A DNA stretch of 64,000 nt from Cryptomeria japonica (GCF_030272615.1 NC_081415.1:629151240-629215239), one strand, 5' to 3'; numbered from the stretch's first letter, positions 43,480 through 56,916 are shown. Numbers and translations: made by a program. Notes: generated by a model not told the origin, from the letters alone.

Positions 43480-45124
43480 AGTATAGTCAGCATATTCACT
43501 ATGAAAAGTATTCTGAAAATCTTGACAAACCTTGTAAATATCTGCAAAATCAGAATCATGTGGATATAAATCCTTAAAACATTCTATACCAATACTTCTA
43601 ATCTAAATTTCTTGAATAGTAAGTAACCTCCTACTCAATGCATCAGCTACTTTATTGCACTATCCTTTCTTATGCTTCAAAGTAAAGGTATATTCTTGCA
43701 AAGACTCTACCCATTTTACATGTCTGTGACTAAGCTTATCCTATGAATTGAGAAAACTAAGTGCCTGGTTGTCAGTGTAAACCACAAATTCTTTAGGAAG
43801 AAGATAATGCCTCCATTTCCTAAGTGCCTGAACCAAAGCATACATTTCAAGATCATATAAAGAATATTTCTTCTTAGCATCATTAAGCTTTTCACTGAAA
43901 AATGCAACAGGCCTATTATCCTGACTCAAAACAGCACCAATAGCAATATTACTTGCATCACACTCTTAAGGTAAACAATTTGTCAAAACTAGGTAGAATC
44001 AACACTAGTTGAGTAGCAACTCTGACTTTCAACAATTCAAATCCCTTGTTGGCTGCTTCTGTCCACTGAAATTTCACTTTCACACCACCCTTAATGGTTT
44101 CCAACATAGGTGCACATATTTCACTGAAACCTCTGATAAATTTCCTATAAAATTGAGCAAGTCCATGAAAACTCCTAACATCACTAGCATTCTTAGGGGT
44201 TGGCCAATTAACTATGGCTTCTACCTTACTTGGATCCATCTTCAAATCACCCCCTAAAACAACAAAACCCAAATAGACTAGCTCTTGCTTAAGGAAATCA
44301 CATTTCTCTAGATTGATAGTAAGTTGTTCATCATTCAATCTTTGTAAGACAATCTGCAAATGTTGGAGGTGTTCTTCCTTGGTTTTACTGAAAATTAAGA
44401 TGTCATCAAGGTACACAACTACAAACCTGCCTATGAAGTCATGTAACACCTCATTCATCAATCTCATAAATGTATTGGGTGCATTTGTTAACCCAAATGG
44501 CATGACTAGCCATTCATACAACCCCTCATTTGTCTTGAAAGTTGTTTTCCATTCATCCCCCTCTTTGATGCGGATTTGATGATAACCACTTTTTAGGTCT
44601 ATCTTACTGAAATATTTTTCTCCCCCTAAACAATCCATAAGATCTTCTATCCTAGGGATGGGGAATCTATACCTGATTGTGATCTTGTTTATTGCTCTTG
44701 AATCTGTACAAAGTCTCCAAGCCCCACCTTTCTTAGGTGCTAACATTGTGGGTACTGCACATGGGCTAATACTTTTTCTAATCAATCCTTGGTCTACGAG
44801 CTCTTGGATTTGTCTTGCCACTTCCTGATTTTGTTCAGGTGTCATTTTGTAAGCAACTTTGTTTGGTAAGGATGCACCTGGGATGAAGTCTATCTGGTGG
44901 CTAATGGCTCTCTGAGGAGGTAGAGAGGTTGGTTGACCATCACTAACAATTGATTTAAACTGATATAGAAGTTGTTGCACCTCATATGGGATTTCTACCT
45001 TCTTTTCTTTCTTTTCATCAACTGGTTTAGTTACCAATGCAAAACCTATGCCATCACCTTCCTTTAGGGTATGAATGAACTCCTTTTCACCAACTAACAA
45101 AGTGTTGGGAACTTGTGGTTTGCT
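43480..45124 (-). pseudogene. pol: Chromovirus RT and RNase H
   Basis: 45100-43958 is one long open block. The RT motifs are AVPTMLAPKKGG, WRLCTDSRAINKITIRYRFPIPRI, SGYHQIRI, PFGLTNAPNTFMRLMN and an intact VVYLDDILIFS. The thumb and connection (LGFVVLGGDLKMDPSKVEAI) follow. A frameshift near 43958-43965 separates RNase H ([46 protein letters not shown]). Stops at 43738-43740 (probably CAG to TAG), about 43660 and about 43603 follow. Confidence 0.92.
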
Positions 45125-45724
45125 TCACTCACTTCCTTCATTAATGGACTGAATTTTATAGTTGATACCATTCTGGAAAAATGAGTATGAGTTCTTTTCA
45201 CCATCATATTGTGCTTTCCTGTCAAATTGCCAAGGTCTTCCTAAAAGCAAATGACAAGCATCCATAGGTAGTATATCACACAAAATATTATCTTGGTACT
45301 CACCTATGTTAAACTCTACCCATGTTTGTTCACTCACCAATATATGCTGCCCTTTTTCCAACCATGTGACCTTGTAGGGCTCTTTGTGCTGTATTCTAGG
45401 TAGGTGATGTTTTGTAGCAGCTTCTTCTGATATGATGTTGTCAGTTGATCCTGAGTCAATGATAACTTTGCACACCTTTCCTTGGATCTTACATTTGATC
45501 CTGAAAAGAGCTTTCCTTTCAGACATATCTTTCTGAGATGGCTCTTTCATGAGGATCCTCCTGATCATGAGGTTTTCCCCTTCTTCTGATGGTAGACACC
45601 TTTGATTTGGTGTGGTTTCCTCTTGCACAAAATGGACTCTCTTATCACCTCCTTGAGATGAGCTTGGCTTTTCTGGGCATCTATATGCTGGATGGCCTAG
45701 TTTCTGATAGTTATAACATTTCAT
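45125..45724 (-). CDS. Chromovirus zinc-knuckle remnant and aspartic protease
   Basis: 200 codons in frame with upstream gag and downstream RT, closed by a TGA at 45125-45127 that interrupts the original polyprotein. It begins with the knuckle CYNYQKLGHPAYRC, where the second Cys is Tyr, so zinc binding is probably lost. Protease: VIIDSGSTDNII (DSG active site) and, later, DACHLLLGRPWQFD. The frame itself is open. Confidence 0.85.
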   Translation of the reverse strand: MKCYNYQKLGHPAYRCPEKPSSSQGGDKRVHFVQEETTPNQRCLPSEEGENLMIRRILMKEPSQKDMSERKALFRIKCKIQGKVCKVIIDSGSTDNIISEEAATKHHLPRIQHKEPYKVTWLEKGQHILVSEQTWVEFNIGEYQDNILCDILPMDACHLLLGRPWQFDRKAQYDGEKNSYSFFQNGINYKIQSINEGSE

Positions 45725-46609
45725 GGTGGAGAAGTATGAACCTCGTCCAGGTCCATTAGATCTACCCCTTCCTGGGTTGCCTGATCCCCTACCCCTATAG
45801 TTGGGTCTACTCTGAAAATCCCCGCTTTGCTCAATAAGCTTAGACTCTCCCTGGGACCTATGATCTGTGTATCTTCCCCCAAAACTGCCTCTAGGACTGC
45901 CTCTGTTTCCTCTGCCTCTGCCTCTACCATTCTATTCTTGTTTCTTCTTGTTTCTCTCTTCTACCTTCAGTGCTAGTTGATAACACTTCTGTAATGTGTT
46001 GGGACACCATAGGCTTAACTCTTCTTGAATATTCCATCTGAACCCATTGGGATACCTAGCTACTCTGACATTTTCATCTTCTTGTACCTTAGATCTAAGG
46101 CATAGTTTTTGGAATTCTTCAGTGTAACTACTAACATCTAGGTCTTTCTGTCTCAAGTTTTGTCTCTTCTTATGTAACTAGATTTCATAATCTTCAGGAA
46201 TGTAGGTGTCTTTGATTTTAGTTACCATTGTCTTCCAGGTGGCTATGGGTTTCTTTCCCTCTTTCACCCTTTCCTCTTCGATGAACTTCCACCAAGTTAA
46301 GGCTGCCCCTCTCATTCTGGATTTGGCTACCTTCACTTTTTGTGCTTCAGTAATTCCATCACATTCAAAGTGATTCTCTAGACCCTTTATCCATTCCATT
46401 AGTGCTTCTAGTTCCATCTTGCCACTGAAAAGGGACACTCCATCTAGGGCCTTTCCAGTCAAAGCTTTCAAAGCTTGTAAAAAGGTTTCTTGTTCTCTAT
46501 CCAAGATTGGATCTGGTTCTGGGACTTCTTCCTCTAAGGTTTCCTTCTTATCTTCAGCATTTTCTACTCTCTCACTGACATCTTCAGTCTTGACTTCTAC
46601 TTGGTTCAA
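45725..46609 (-). pseudogene. gag: Chromovirus gag
   Basis: Minus strand, single frame with two TAG stops. 46609-46178: a charged N-terminal part (EVKTEDVSERVENAEDKK) and the Gag capsid motif (FSGKMELEALMEWIKGLENHF, GAALTWWKFIEEE). After a TAG replacing Gln (YEI*LHKK), 46156-45932 gives the C-terminal Gag domain (SSYTEEFQKLCLRS, YQLALKVEERNK). After another TAG, an Arg/Gly-rich linker (GRGRGRGNRGSPRG) leads into the zinc knuckle. Confidence 0.88.
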
Positions 46610-46771
46610 CTTTTTTTCAAGTTGTTATAATCTTTCCCTAAGGAGTTTATTTTCTTCAACCTAATCCTCCATCCTCTTCGCTAACTCTGCATTGGTCACC
46701 ATGTTGTTGGTGTTGTCTCCCACTGACTCACTACCTGACATGTGCTAATCTCTCAACCCAAATCTGAATTG

Positions 46772-46783
46772 GCTCTGATACCA
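46772..46783 (-). other. Primer binding site of the chromovirus, initiator tRNA-Met type
   Basis: Plus GCTCTGATACCA, minus TGGTATCAGAGC, three bases inside the 5' LTR. Confidence 0.93.
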
Positions 46784-46786
46784 CTA

Positions 46787-49339
46787 TGATGAGGAGGTAG
46801 AATAGAAGTTGGTCTTCTTTTGAGGTTGATGGGCTTTTGTTGTCAATGTGTTTCCCAAATCAATCCCTAGGCACAAATGGGATTCTTCTAAACCTTTCTC
46901 CTATCTCCTCCTCTCTATTCAACACTACTTGCACCCTATTGTATTGTACATCACTCCTCCTTACCTTCCATGCTAAGGCATTCAAATCGGAAATGAGGTC
47001 CTCTTGTGTGTCACCAAAAATGAACAAGTTTGGTTGTCCAACTGGCTGAATCTCCTCTCTTCCAGGAATGGGCAACTATTGGAGAACCATGGTTTACCTA
47101 ACCTTGTTTTCTCTTTTAATGATTTCAAACATATTAAGGTGTTGAATGAGCATCTAGACAGGTCTGCAAAGTCTGATGACTATCCCTCACCTTTCAAGAG
47201 TGAAAATATCCAAGTTGGATGCAAAGAGCGTTGGTTTACTCAAGGCAACTTCTAGGTTCAAAAGGTCATCTTGATCAAATGACTTAATGCAATTCTATGG
47301 AGCTTGTAGTAGGGTGTCTCAGGTCTTAACTCATCACTTTTGATGATTTTGAGCAATCATTTACTTCTCCTTCCTTACCGATTTCATGAAATTGTCAAAT
47401 TTGCTCCAAAAAAGGCTACTAGGATTAGCCCTAGTTTTTAGTGAAAATTGTTCACCCTGCTCAACCTGCTAAACTTCATGGAAAACCCTTCGAGATGTGG
47501 TCATTTTTTGATGAAAGCTCAAGGATTTTTGCTATGGCAAGTACTGTATGGACTGTTTGAGGACTGTCCCACAAAATAGGCATTTTTCAAGGGTTTTTGA
47601 AGGTTTTAGTGAGGGTTTGCAAATTAAAGGTCTTCTCCATGATACTAGACCCAATTTAAATGTTCAAACCTTGCTATGACATCTACCAAACACTCCCAAG
47701 GATTCAAAATCCATCTTAGAATATTGTCATTATGTCAAACAAATGCCATACTGCTGCATTTACACAGAAATAACAGTCTAGAGGACTGAGGAAACAATGT
47801 TTTTAATGTTTTGCATACATTTTCAACATTTGTAAACCAAATACAATGAAGGTATGTCAAATATAGATGCAACAATGACTTGGCATAAGTTGGAACACCC
47901 TGCAAAGCAAATAAGGAAAGGATTTTTGATGACTGTTGTTCATTCACCCGCCATCACTACACTTTGACAGTTTTAAAACTGATACAACTTTCTTCCTTTG
48001 TTTTGATTTGCTTCTTCACTCTATCCCTGGCCTGCAAAAAGGTGTTAATGGCAAGGTAAACAATACATATATCCTCTTCAAGGATCTTTGTAAGTTTGAA
48101 CACTTAAAAGATGCCACAAAGCATGACAACATTATAAGACTGTGACAAAGGATACACCTTTCTAGGATCCTTATTTAGGTCCTTTACAACCAAATCATAA
48201 TGCATAAAAGAGGAATCCATCATTCCATACTATGCATTAGCAAGGTTGGCAATCAGGTTTTAACAATGAAATAGTGACACACTGTTTTACAGTCTGATTA
48301 CACCTTTGCTTCTTGCATCCAACCAAGTCATGAAAGAGACAAGGATGGTGAAATGCAATAATAACTCTTGCCAACTTAATTCTCCTTCAACATTTCAAAG
48401 TACAGTGCTATGAACAACAAAGTACCATTCAGACAACTTTAAGGATACCCAAGCCAAGTTGATCACTTCACATACTTGTCATGGGTTTACAAACACTTGT
48501 GCATTGCTAGAAAAGGAAAATAGATGTATGATACAATATGTACAAAGGGTCCAATAGATTTCCTCAAAGCCATGGATGAATAGACCTTGAAGAAACTAGT
48601 TGGACCATGAATGCCCTTCCATTGAAACCACAAAACAATGCCTTTCTTGAAAGTACTTCAAATAAAACTTGTTCCAATCACTACTAAAACATCAAAAGAG
48701 ATCACACCAATTAAAAATAGGAGTAGTACGGACTGATGAAGCCATGGTATGGACTGTACTCTCAAAAGTGCAGGAAACTAGGTAAAACTCACAAAAACAA
48801 GAGCAAAACAAGTATTTTTCTTACTTTTCCAACATGGACTGTACATACAATGATGGGAACATGGTTTTTATACATGTGCCAACTTATTGAAGCCTTTGTA
48901 TAGACAGGTACAGGCTGGAACTAACCAAAACCACCAAAAATCACTTTTTTGCACTTTTTGACAGCTTTTTGACAACTTTTGACAACTTTTGTTGCTCAAA
49001 AAGTTGCATTTTGACTCCTGGTGACTTGGCACTCAAACCAATGACTCCAAATCATTAGAAACACTAAATAAACATGCTCCAATGCCTTTCAAGGCTTTAC
49101 AACATCAAAAATTCAAAAATGCTCATTTGGATCCAAAATTGACAGTTTTTGGCCCACTGAGCAAAAAAACAAAAATCTTGGAAACTCTTAAACAACAATG
49201 AGTTCCAAACCTTATTACAACATAGAAAAAACCTATTAAACCTACTAGAAGCATAAAATAAACACACATGCTTAATTTGCAACAAAAAGCTATACCTGCT
49301 AGGATTTGAGCATTCAGGTGCTCAGGTGCTCTTGCACCA
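46787..49339 (-). repeat. Chromovirus 5' LTR (intact copy)
   Basis: 2553 bases. The minus strand starts TGGTGCAAGAGC (49339) and ends CTCATCA (46787). It serves as the empty-site control for the Tat insertion. No gene inside. Confidence 0.94.
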
Positions 49340-49344
49340 GAAAG
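49340..49344. other. Target-site duplication GAAAG (right copy)
   Basis: It matches 26797-26801 and closes the chromovirus insertion. Confidence 0.93.
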
Positions 49345-50872
49345 AGCCTAAGGAGATTATTCATTTTGACTTCTTCTTGCAAAAGAGAGTCAAGGAATAT
49401 CTTTAGGGATTCTATTCCTTTATTACTATGAAGAGGAGATGTGAAAAATGCAATGAAATGATCAACTAGGCTAAGGAGATGACCAAAACTGAAAACACTA
49501 AAACTTGCATATCTAAAAATAATAGATTGAGTACATAATAGGAAAAGGAACTCAGATGTGCACCTTTCACTAAAATTTGAGGTTGACTAAGTAGGACTAG
49601 GGCACCATGCCCTGGTCTCTGATACTACAGGGAGTTGTTCTTTTGAAATCTAGATCTTGAAGCTTTGCAATGCTAAACTACCACAAGAAGCAGAAAAACA
49701 CAAAGGACCAGGGCACCAGGCCTTGATCTTAGAAAACTGAGATCTACCTTTAATATTGAGTCTGCACCTATGTGCTCTGCTATTTCTAAATATTATGCGT
49801 CTGTCAAGTTTCTGTACCTATACTTGCAACTTGAAAAATGGTGTCTAGGTGGCTATATAGGGTTTTGCCTTAGTCAAACCCCTTGTTTTGGTGATTTCCA
49901 CCTCCACAAATAGTCGATAATGTACTAAAAAATGTGTGCGCAAGATCCTAAATGAACAAGAAATTAAATCTAGAGTTCTACCCTACACTTGAAGACTAAA
50001 CTCTAAATGAGTGTAAATGTAAATTTAAATGCTTCAAATCACAAATGCAATAATGGATCTAAAGCATGAATGTAAATCTAAAAATAAATTTTATGAAGCT
50101 CATACAAAGACATGAAAATAATATGAAACCATACCAAATCCTAAGGGAGAGGTACAAACCAATCAACAATTGGTGATTTCCTATTATTCTTCAATATCTT
50201 CAAAGCTTCAATTGATGATGACAAAGGTTTATGTAGAATTGATAGATGCTTGATTTTTTGGTTGAAGACTCAACATAACCTATACTTTCACTTCATAAGA
50301 GGCTCCTTCAAAATTGCTAGATGGATACTTCAAATTGGGAAAGAAAAGGCTATATGTATGAAAGCCTAACTTTATTTTTTATCACAGGCCAACCTAGAAT
50401 CAATATAATTTCATAATACTTTGAATTTAAACATAAAAATAACACCAAAACATGCTCTCCAAATTTGGGGAGAAAAAGTAGGGACCAAGAGGCATCACCC
50501 CGGACCACCCAACTTTTTCCCAAATTTTTAGGGAAGAAAGGTATCATGATTCTAATGTCAATTCCTGAAGGATGCGATGATTCAAGGTGTTTAGATGTGT
50601 GAAATCGGGCCTTGAAGGTCGAAATAGGATATAATTAGGGCTTTTGATGAATTAATTAATTGAAAGAATAAAATAAAAAGGGGCACACTTAGGGTAAAGA
50701 GCCCAATTTTATGATAAATGGAGGGATAAAATAAGACTTTAGATTAAATTAAATTAATTAATTAAATACTTAAAGAGAATTTAAAATGCAAGATGCAACA
50801 CACTAAGGCAGGTGCTAACCTAAGCATGGAATTGTACCACCTAATTAAGGGTGTACAATTTATGATGCTACA
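49345..50872 (-). repeat. LTR of the old Tat element, outer piece
   Basis: The inverse of the Tat LTR family. GGCTATATAGGGTTTTGCC and GGTGATTTCCACCTCCAC (49850-49920) match the inverted 29240-29310 region, and the right end TATGATGCTACA matches the inverted LTR start. Clearly more diverged than the 28284/39311 pair, so this is an older insertion. Confidence 0.82.
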
Positions 50873-51639
50873 ATATCCAATAGACAAAAATAATTGGATC
50901 ACCATCAACTCAACTAACCCATTCTGAAACACGACTTCTAAAGCACCAAAGGTTCCGAGAGCACATCCTCTGGATCACCAACACCAAGGACATCAATGAC
51001 AACCATTATGTTGACATCAATGACAACTAATCATAATCATCAATATTACATTTGCAACTTTTGTAACTCATACTCGACACTTGATGTTCGACCAAAGCTT
51101 TGAATCAATTTAATGAGCATCCAAGGTGCACAACTAGAAGCCTCGCGAAAAAAATCAGTACTTGAAACTCAATGAAACTTCTTTCTTCCTTTCACTGAGT
51201 CCCGAGCTACCTTGCAAAACACGATAAAACTTCCTTGTCATACAAGACTCAAAGCCTTGGCAAGGTGCGTGAACGCCCTCAACGCATGCCAAGAACTTGA
51301 GATTGCCCACTTTAGAATAGTTTTGGAGCATGTGTGTATAACTCATGTTCCTAGGATATTGAATGTGTGGTGCCAAATACTTAGGATAAATCAAATCCTA
51401 AACTTTTTGGTTGAAAAGAAATACTAGAGCCTAGGGTTGGTTTTCAAAAAATAAGGAACCCATGAAAAAAGAACTCAAGCTATGGGTGACTGGAACAGAA
51501 GGTCATTGATCAAATATAATATTCCCGCCCAATGGTCATTTGAATGTTCTTTAGAAATATAGAAAAGTTCAACAACCAAACCTTGAGGCATTTTGTAAAA
51601 GCTCCTTGGAAGATGAATCAATGTATGTGATTTTGGTCT
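50873..51639. other. No recognisable gene
   Basis: Old repeat sequence without a recognisable domain on either strand. It probably belongs to the same decayed element as the RT fragment that follows. Confidence 0.5.
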
Positions 51640-52152
51640 ATACCTTAAGCACCAAAATTTTCATTATAATTTTGGAGGTGCTAACACAATGAATCCTAAA
51701 AGTTTTTTTGTGTCCATGTTGAAGAAACAATTAAGAGGATTAAGTCTCATCTTATAGAATTGAAGTCTTTCAAAGATAAGATGAAAATTCTTGTCAGGAT
51801 ATTGACAAGTTATGAATTTCACCAAGATTTCATTAACATAATCTTCCAGAATCTTATGAATAAAATCATAAAAGATGAGAGTCACTACACACCGATAGGT
51901 TTCTCTTGTGTTCTTCACCTCAAACAACATGACTAATTAAAAGAAGGTACCCCAAGGGGTAGTAAAGGTTTTTGTATACTAATCTTCCAAATTAATAGCG
52001 ATTTAATTAAAACTCGATAAGCAATCCATAAAAGAGAGTAAGGCATGGCCTAGAACTCAATAAACAATCATATTGATATTTGGAAGTGAAAAATCATCTT
52101 TAAGAGAATTCTTGTTAAGATTGTTGAAATCAATGCAAACTTAAATACAACC
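51640..52152 (-). pseudogene. Old Tat-type RT fragment
   Basis: The minus strand shows VCIDFNNLNKNSLKDDFSLP (right end), then IFYDFIHKILEDYVNEILVKF and MRLNPLNCFFNMDTKKLLGFIV, matching 32750-33190 of the Tat pol. The active site YVDD has become YVNE. The frame is cut exactly at 52152, at the start of TGTAGACACC, so this RT was the target of the next element. Confidence 0.85.
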
Positions 52153-52833
52153 TGTAGACACCTAAAAATGTCCCATTAATCGAATATTAATTATTCCTCT
52201 AATTGATTAAATAATTCTGTAATTCTTTAATTGATTTAATTAATATTATTCTTCTAAATTCATGTTTATTCATCATCTTAATAATTATTCTATTTCTATT
52301 CTATCATCAATTAATCATTCCCTTTTCATAATATTAATTATTTAACTAATTGTAATTTTAATCCTTTAATTTAAATAATCTTTATTATTTAATTAAATTC
52401 AATTTCTAAATAATTAAATAGTTTCTTTAAATTATTTAATTAGCTAATTCATTCCTCAAATTCAAATTCCAAATCCCCAAATTCTAATTTCATTAATTCT
52501 TCTAATTCAAATTCAAATTCATATTCATCCAATTTCATCTAATTTAAGCTACATGTGCATTTCAATTTCATGATTTGAAATCAAAAGTCAAAGAAATGCA
52601 AAAATCAAATTAAAAATCTAAATCAAGTTTGCATGAATTCAACTATCAAATTTGAATTTAAAATAAATTCAATATTTAAATCAATTCTCATGCAAAGATT
52701 AAATTAAAAATCTAAATCAAGTTAAAGCACATGCTAAATTAATAAATTAAATTAATTGATTAGTTAAGTCAATTAACTTTCCAATCTCTATTTCTATCTT
52801 CCCATCGGTAAAATTTTCGACCTATAGAAAATT

Positions 52834-53145
52834 CAAAAAAAAAAAAAAAAATTGGGGGCGAAATGTTTTTTGTTGTCGAAAAGTTATAAATATATATATA
52901 TATATATATATAAATAAAATTTGACGTGGGGGACGGGACATGACCCCACACCCCCACAGCCGCCCATGTACCACGCAGCCTGCAGGACTATGGGCACCGC
53001 AGTCAATGGCCCACAGTACTATGGGTACCATAGGTTGTGGTACTCCACAGTCGTTGTCGGCCTGCTGGGAGGACTCCTACTGCTAGTGGTACCCAGCACC
53101 GCCACCGCCCAAAAAAACAAAAAAAACTAGTAATTTAAAAAAAAA
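52834..53145. repeat. Homopolymer, TA microsatellite and GC-rich island cluster
   Basis: A poly(A) run near 52834-52850, a TA tract at 52890-52912, a GC-rich island of about 200 bases with near-palindromic CTATGGGTACCATAG at 53018-53032, then more A-runs. ORFs through the island look like chance. Confidence 0.7.
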
Positions 53146-56100
53146 ACATCTTTTTCATTTTTAATCACAATTTTTAATAAAATGGAAATCGTAGACATTA
53201 AGTTTCCACAGTCCATAATTGTATGGTGATTAAGCTTCTAGATTTGACTGTGTGTGCTTATTTTTTAATACGGTGTTATTAAATAAAATGGAAATTTTTT
53301 AATACGGGGTTATTAAATAAAATTGTAACATATGTTATTTTTGTTGGGAGATGTGTGGGGTCTGACCAATGGGCCCACCCAGGGATTTCATTAGTCCAAT
53401 TGGAAAATGGAATTTAGAGAAATTGGAAATTTTTTAAGTTCATGTATTGCCCATATAGCGAAATTGGACGTTTTCTTCCAACTGGAATAACTTTCACCTG
53501 GGGAGTCTGTTTTTTGACTTCTTATACTCATTGGAGAGGTGATTATGAGCACTACCATTTGGTATAGGTTTGGTTAAGTGATTTTGTTGTTTTGGCATGT
53601 TCTAGGAGACTGAAATCCTAATATTCTCCTTGATGCAATTTTGGTCATATCTTTTGCATAAGAAATCGGTTTTTCGATTTCGAATAGCCATTGGAGAGGG
53701 TGTTCAATGTACTTCCATTTGGTTATGTTATTGTATTAATTTGATAAGTATGGAGATATTTATAAGTGTGTTTCAGAGTTGGACTTTGATGGCTATGAGT
53801 GCACAGTTTGTTCTTGGTTTGAGGACATGAGGACTCGGTTTGAGACTTGGAATTTTATATGGGTGATAGTTGGATGTAGGTGATGATTATGGTGTCATGG
53901 GTATGCAAGTACATGTTTTGAATTAACACAAAAAATTCATGATTGTGGTGATTTGATTTGATATTAGGAGGTTGTTGTTATCTCCTTGATGCTTATTTAG
54001 TTCTTTTGACTATGGTACTAGTTTGTGGACATGTTTGGCAAATTAGATCGGATGGTGATTTGGTGTTTGATTCATGGTTGTCTACATGGATTATTCTCTT
54101 TGATATCTCAGTTTACAGTTTACTAATGTGATGATGAGTTTGTATTTTCAATGATTGGATCTATGAGTTATGCAGGTTGTGGATTAGCTACCATTCACTT
54201 GTTGTGTGATGACTCAGATGTGAATTGTCTATATCCACCAGGTTTGATTCATTGTGGTGCATACTTGTTAGTTGACCTTGTCTATGGTTATTTGTGCATT
54301 GGTATGTTTGTTTTGAGATGAAATGATGGATGATATTTTTGGTACCTGGATAGTTGGATTTGGGACTTGTAGCATGTATTTGATCACAATGTCATGATAG
54401 CTTGGTTATTATTTGATTACACTTTCAGTGGGAGCTTTTGATAGTGATGAGTTGGTGGTATAGGACCTATTCCTGATTGGTGGGTTGTTGGTGGTGGTTG
54501 TATCTTTTTGATATGGAGTTCATGGTTTACTTTTTATTATTAACATTTCAGTTGATTTGTGTAGACCTGGATGTTCTTCATTTAGGAGATGGTTATCACG
54601 ATGCCATGTGTGACTCGGTATCACGGTTCGGTGGGAGTTGTTGGCAGTGATGTGTATTCACCATTTTGGTTGGTGGATGATCTTCTTTATGTGTAGATGT
54701 TTGGAGGATTCCTTAGATCATGTTGTTGTAGAAGGGTTCTCTTGCATTTGCGGGTACACTGATAGGAGATGGTTATCTTCATGTTATTGAAGGATGTTTG
54801 CATCTTGAGGACTCACGGAGTTCTTGGTATAGATGTGGTTTTATGCTTTCATTTGAAATGTTTATCCTTGATGTTTGGATGGATTATATTATGTCATGGT
54901 ACACTCTTGATGCGCATTTAGACTTTTGGCATGATATGGTTATTTGATATGTTCATATGTAGCATGTTGTCATGTTTATGTTCTTGATTCAGCTATTGGA
55001 GCTTTGACATTGATCTTGGTGGTTCTCTTTGTATTGAGTGCATGGTCATTTTCTTGATACTTCATGATATTGCGGTGTTTCATTTGGATTTTGCCATGGA
55101 TTGATCAATTACAGGTACTCATGGATACATGGAGATGTTCATGATGCTAGTATTCTCTTGTGATTAGAGATATGTGTTGGGATGGTTGGTTGTTTCAGCA
55201 AGAAATCCGAGGAGAATTCACCTGGCATGGACTTGAGAGGAGATTGTTCTTAGTGTGAGTCATGATGACTTGGATAGCTTGATGAGCATTCCCATTCCCC
55301 ACTCTTGGTCTACATGGTAGTTTACTACTTGAGAGGTATTGCCCATTGTTCCTTTCAGGGGCATTACTTTTATGCTTATCTTTCATTGATATGGATCTTG
55401 AGCTACATGGAGTTTGTTAGTTTTGGAGAGTCCATTTGAGAGATGTATAGCATTGTTTATCTCTTTGTACATTTGAGTTATTATTATGATGGTGGCAGTC
55501 ATTGATATTAGTTTGGAAGATGGTTTATTGGGCATATTCCCTTGGGATTGGGAATGGATATTTAGTTTGATCTTCTTGGCTATAAGAGGATTACATCCAC
55601 GTTGATTACATGATATAATGTTGATTTTGTCCAAGGGACTGAACGATGTTTGGGTGTTTTTATGCTTTTCATGTGAGGTTTTATGGGGGAGATCATACTT
55701 GACACGGTTAGCATTTATAGGTGTGTGTAGAAGGACATACTACAAGATTTGATTTGTCATGTTTCTCTCTTTGTTTCAATTATCTTCCCGGATGTTCATA
55801 TTCACATTACATTAGTTGGAGGTTGTTTGGAGCTATGTCTTCACTAGTTTTGTATTCATGTATTGTCACTTGGGAGATAGAATAGAGGTTCCTTTATCTC
55901 TTTCTTTTGTTGGTGTGGAGAACATGGGAGAATGTTGGAGACATGGTGTGAGAGTGGTACTTGTAGGTTATCGGTTTACATGATGTTCATATTGATGTGG
56001 ATTTTCTTGATACTACATGGTTACACTTCTATGATATGTTATTAGTGGATTCATTTGTGATATTGACATTACCTATGCAGTGGGAGTTTCTTGGTGTACA

Positions 56101-56916
56101 TACATGGAAGGTACTGCACTTGGGGCTTATGTTTGCATGTTAAAGGTTGCATATGTTGATGATATGTTATTCACTTGGTTTGTATGCCTTAGAGGCATGT
56201 ATAGTTGATGTGTTAGCACTTTCTGTGGGTGTTATTTCAGCTATGTAAACAACTACCTTTGCATCGGATACCTTTGGATTAGTGTTTGTGTTTGGATATC
56301 AGTTGGTGCAGGACTTATCATTTGTTGTGATGGATTGTGTGGATTTCTCTTTGAATTGCCTTTTCATGTCCAGTGGAAGTGGCATGATGGAGGGTGGGAG
56401 CATTCATGTATGAGATGGTAATCACTTTATTTCTTGTTGCAAGTATCTTGATGGAGCACATGGAGCACTTGGATTCCATGATGGTATATGTGCATGGAGG
56501 GATTAGTCTCTTGTTTGTGTGACAGATTACTTCTTGGCCCTTATGCAATGTATACAACAAGTGGGAGGATGTTGGGAAAATGGTGTTGTACACCTTGCAT
56601 AATAATGTTTCATTTTTGTATTATTTTATTATTATGTGAGGTGTACATGGAATTATATTGTAATATCATATTGTATTGTTGCACCTAGATGGACGTGCAA
56701 CATGTAGAGATTCCCTCGGAATATTCTTGTAACCACTTGATGAGTTGTATTGACACATTGGTATTATTATATTGTATTTATTTAATATTGGGGAATGTAA
56801 TTATGATGAAATACCCAATATTAAATGTGGGTCAAGGGTAGATAGGAAAAATATTATATTTTATTGTCACATGGTTTTGATGTAATACCACTTGGTGTTT
56901 TTGTGGGAGCTTGTGT

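Larger units (their letters stand above)
26802..49339 (-). mobile_element. Ty3/gypsy chromovirus with 2.55 kb LTRs, itself split by a Tat insertion
   Basis: A complete minus-strand element bounded by GAAAG target duplications. The 3' LTR is 26802-28283 plus 40977-42096 (interrupted by the Tat element), the internal region is 42097-46786, and the 5' LTR is 46787-49339. The internal order on the minus strand is primer site, gag, protease, RT, RNase H, integrase, chromodomain, polypurine tract. The LTRs differ by a few percent by eye, plus one indel of about 50 bases. All coding parts carry stops or frameshifts, so it is dead. Confidence 0.93.
23425..50872 (-). mobile_element. Old Tat-lineage gypsy element, host of the nested insertions
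   Basis: Minus-strand element whose visible parts are the degenerate internal region 23425-26712, primer site 26713-26728, and an LTR split into 26729-26801 and 49345-50872 by the chromovirus at 26802-49339. Removing the insertion joins a sequence that matches the LTR of the Tat element at 28284-29944 across the break (GGCTCTTTC then ATTCC and GTGTGT on the LTR strand). The right end reads TGTAGCATCATAAATTG, against TGTAACGTCATAAATTG in the younger relative. The left side is cut at 23424 by a Copia LTR. Confidence 0.82.

Noticed and set aside
53630-53830. Short ORFs in the T/G-rich region, 53.6-57 kb
   Set aside because: Low complexity, no domain, and overlapping ORFs in several frames; treated as chance.
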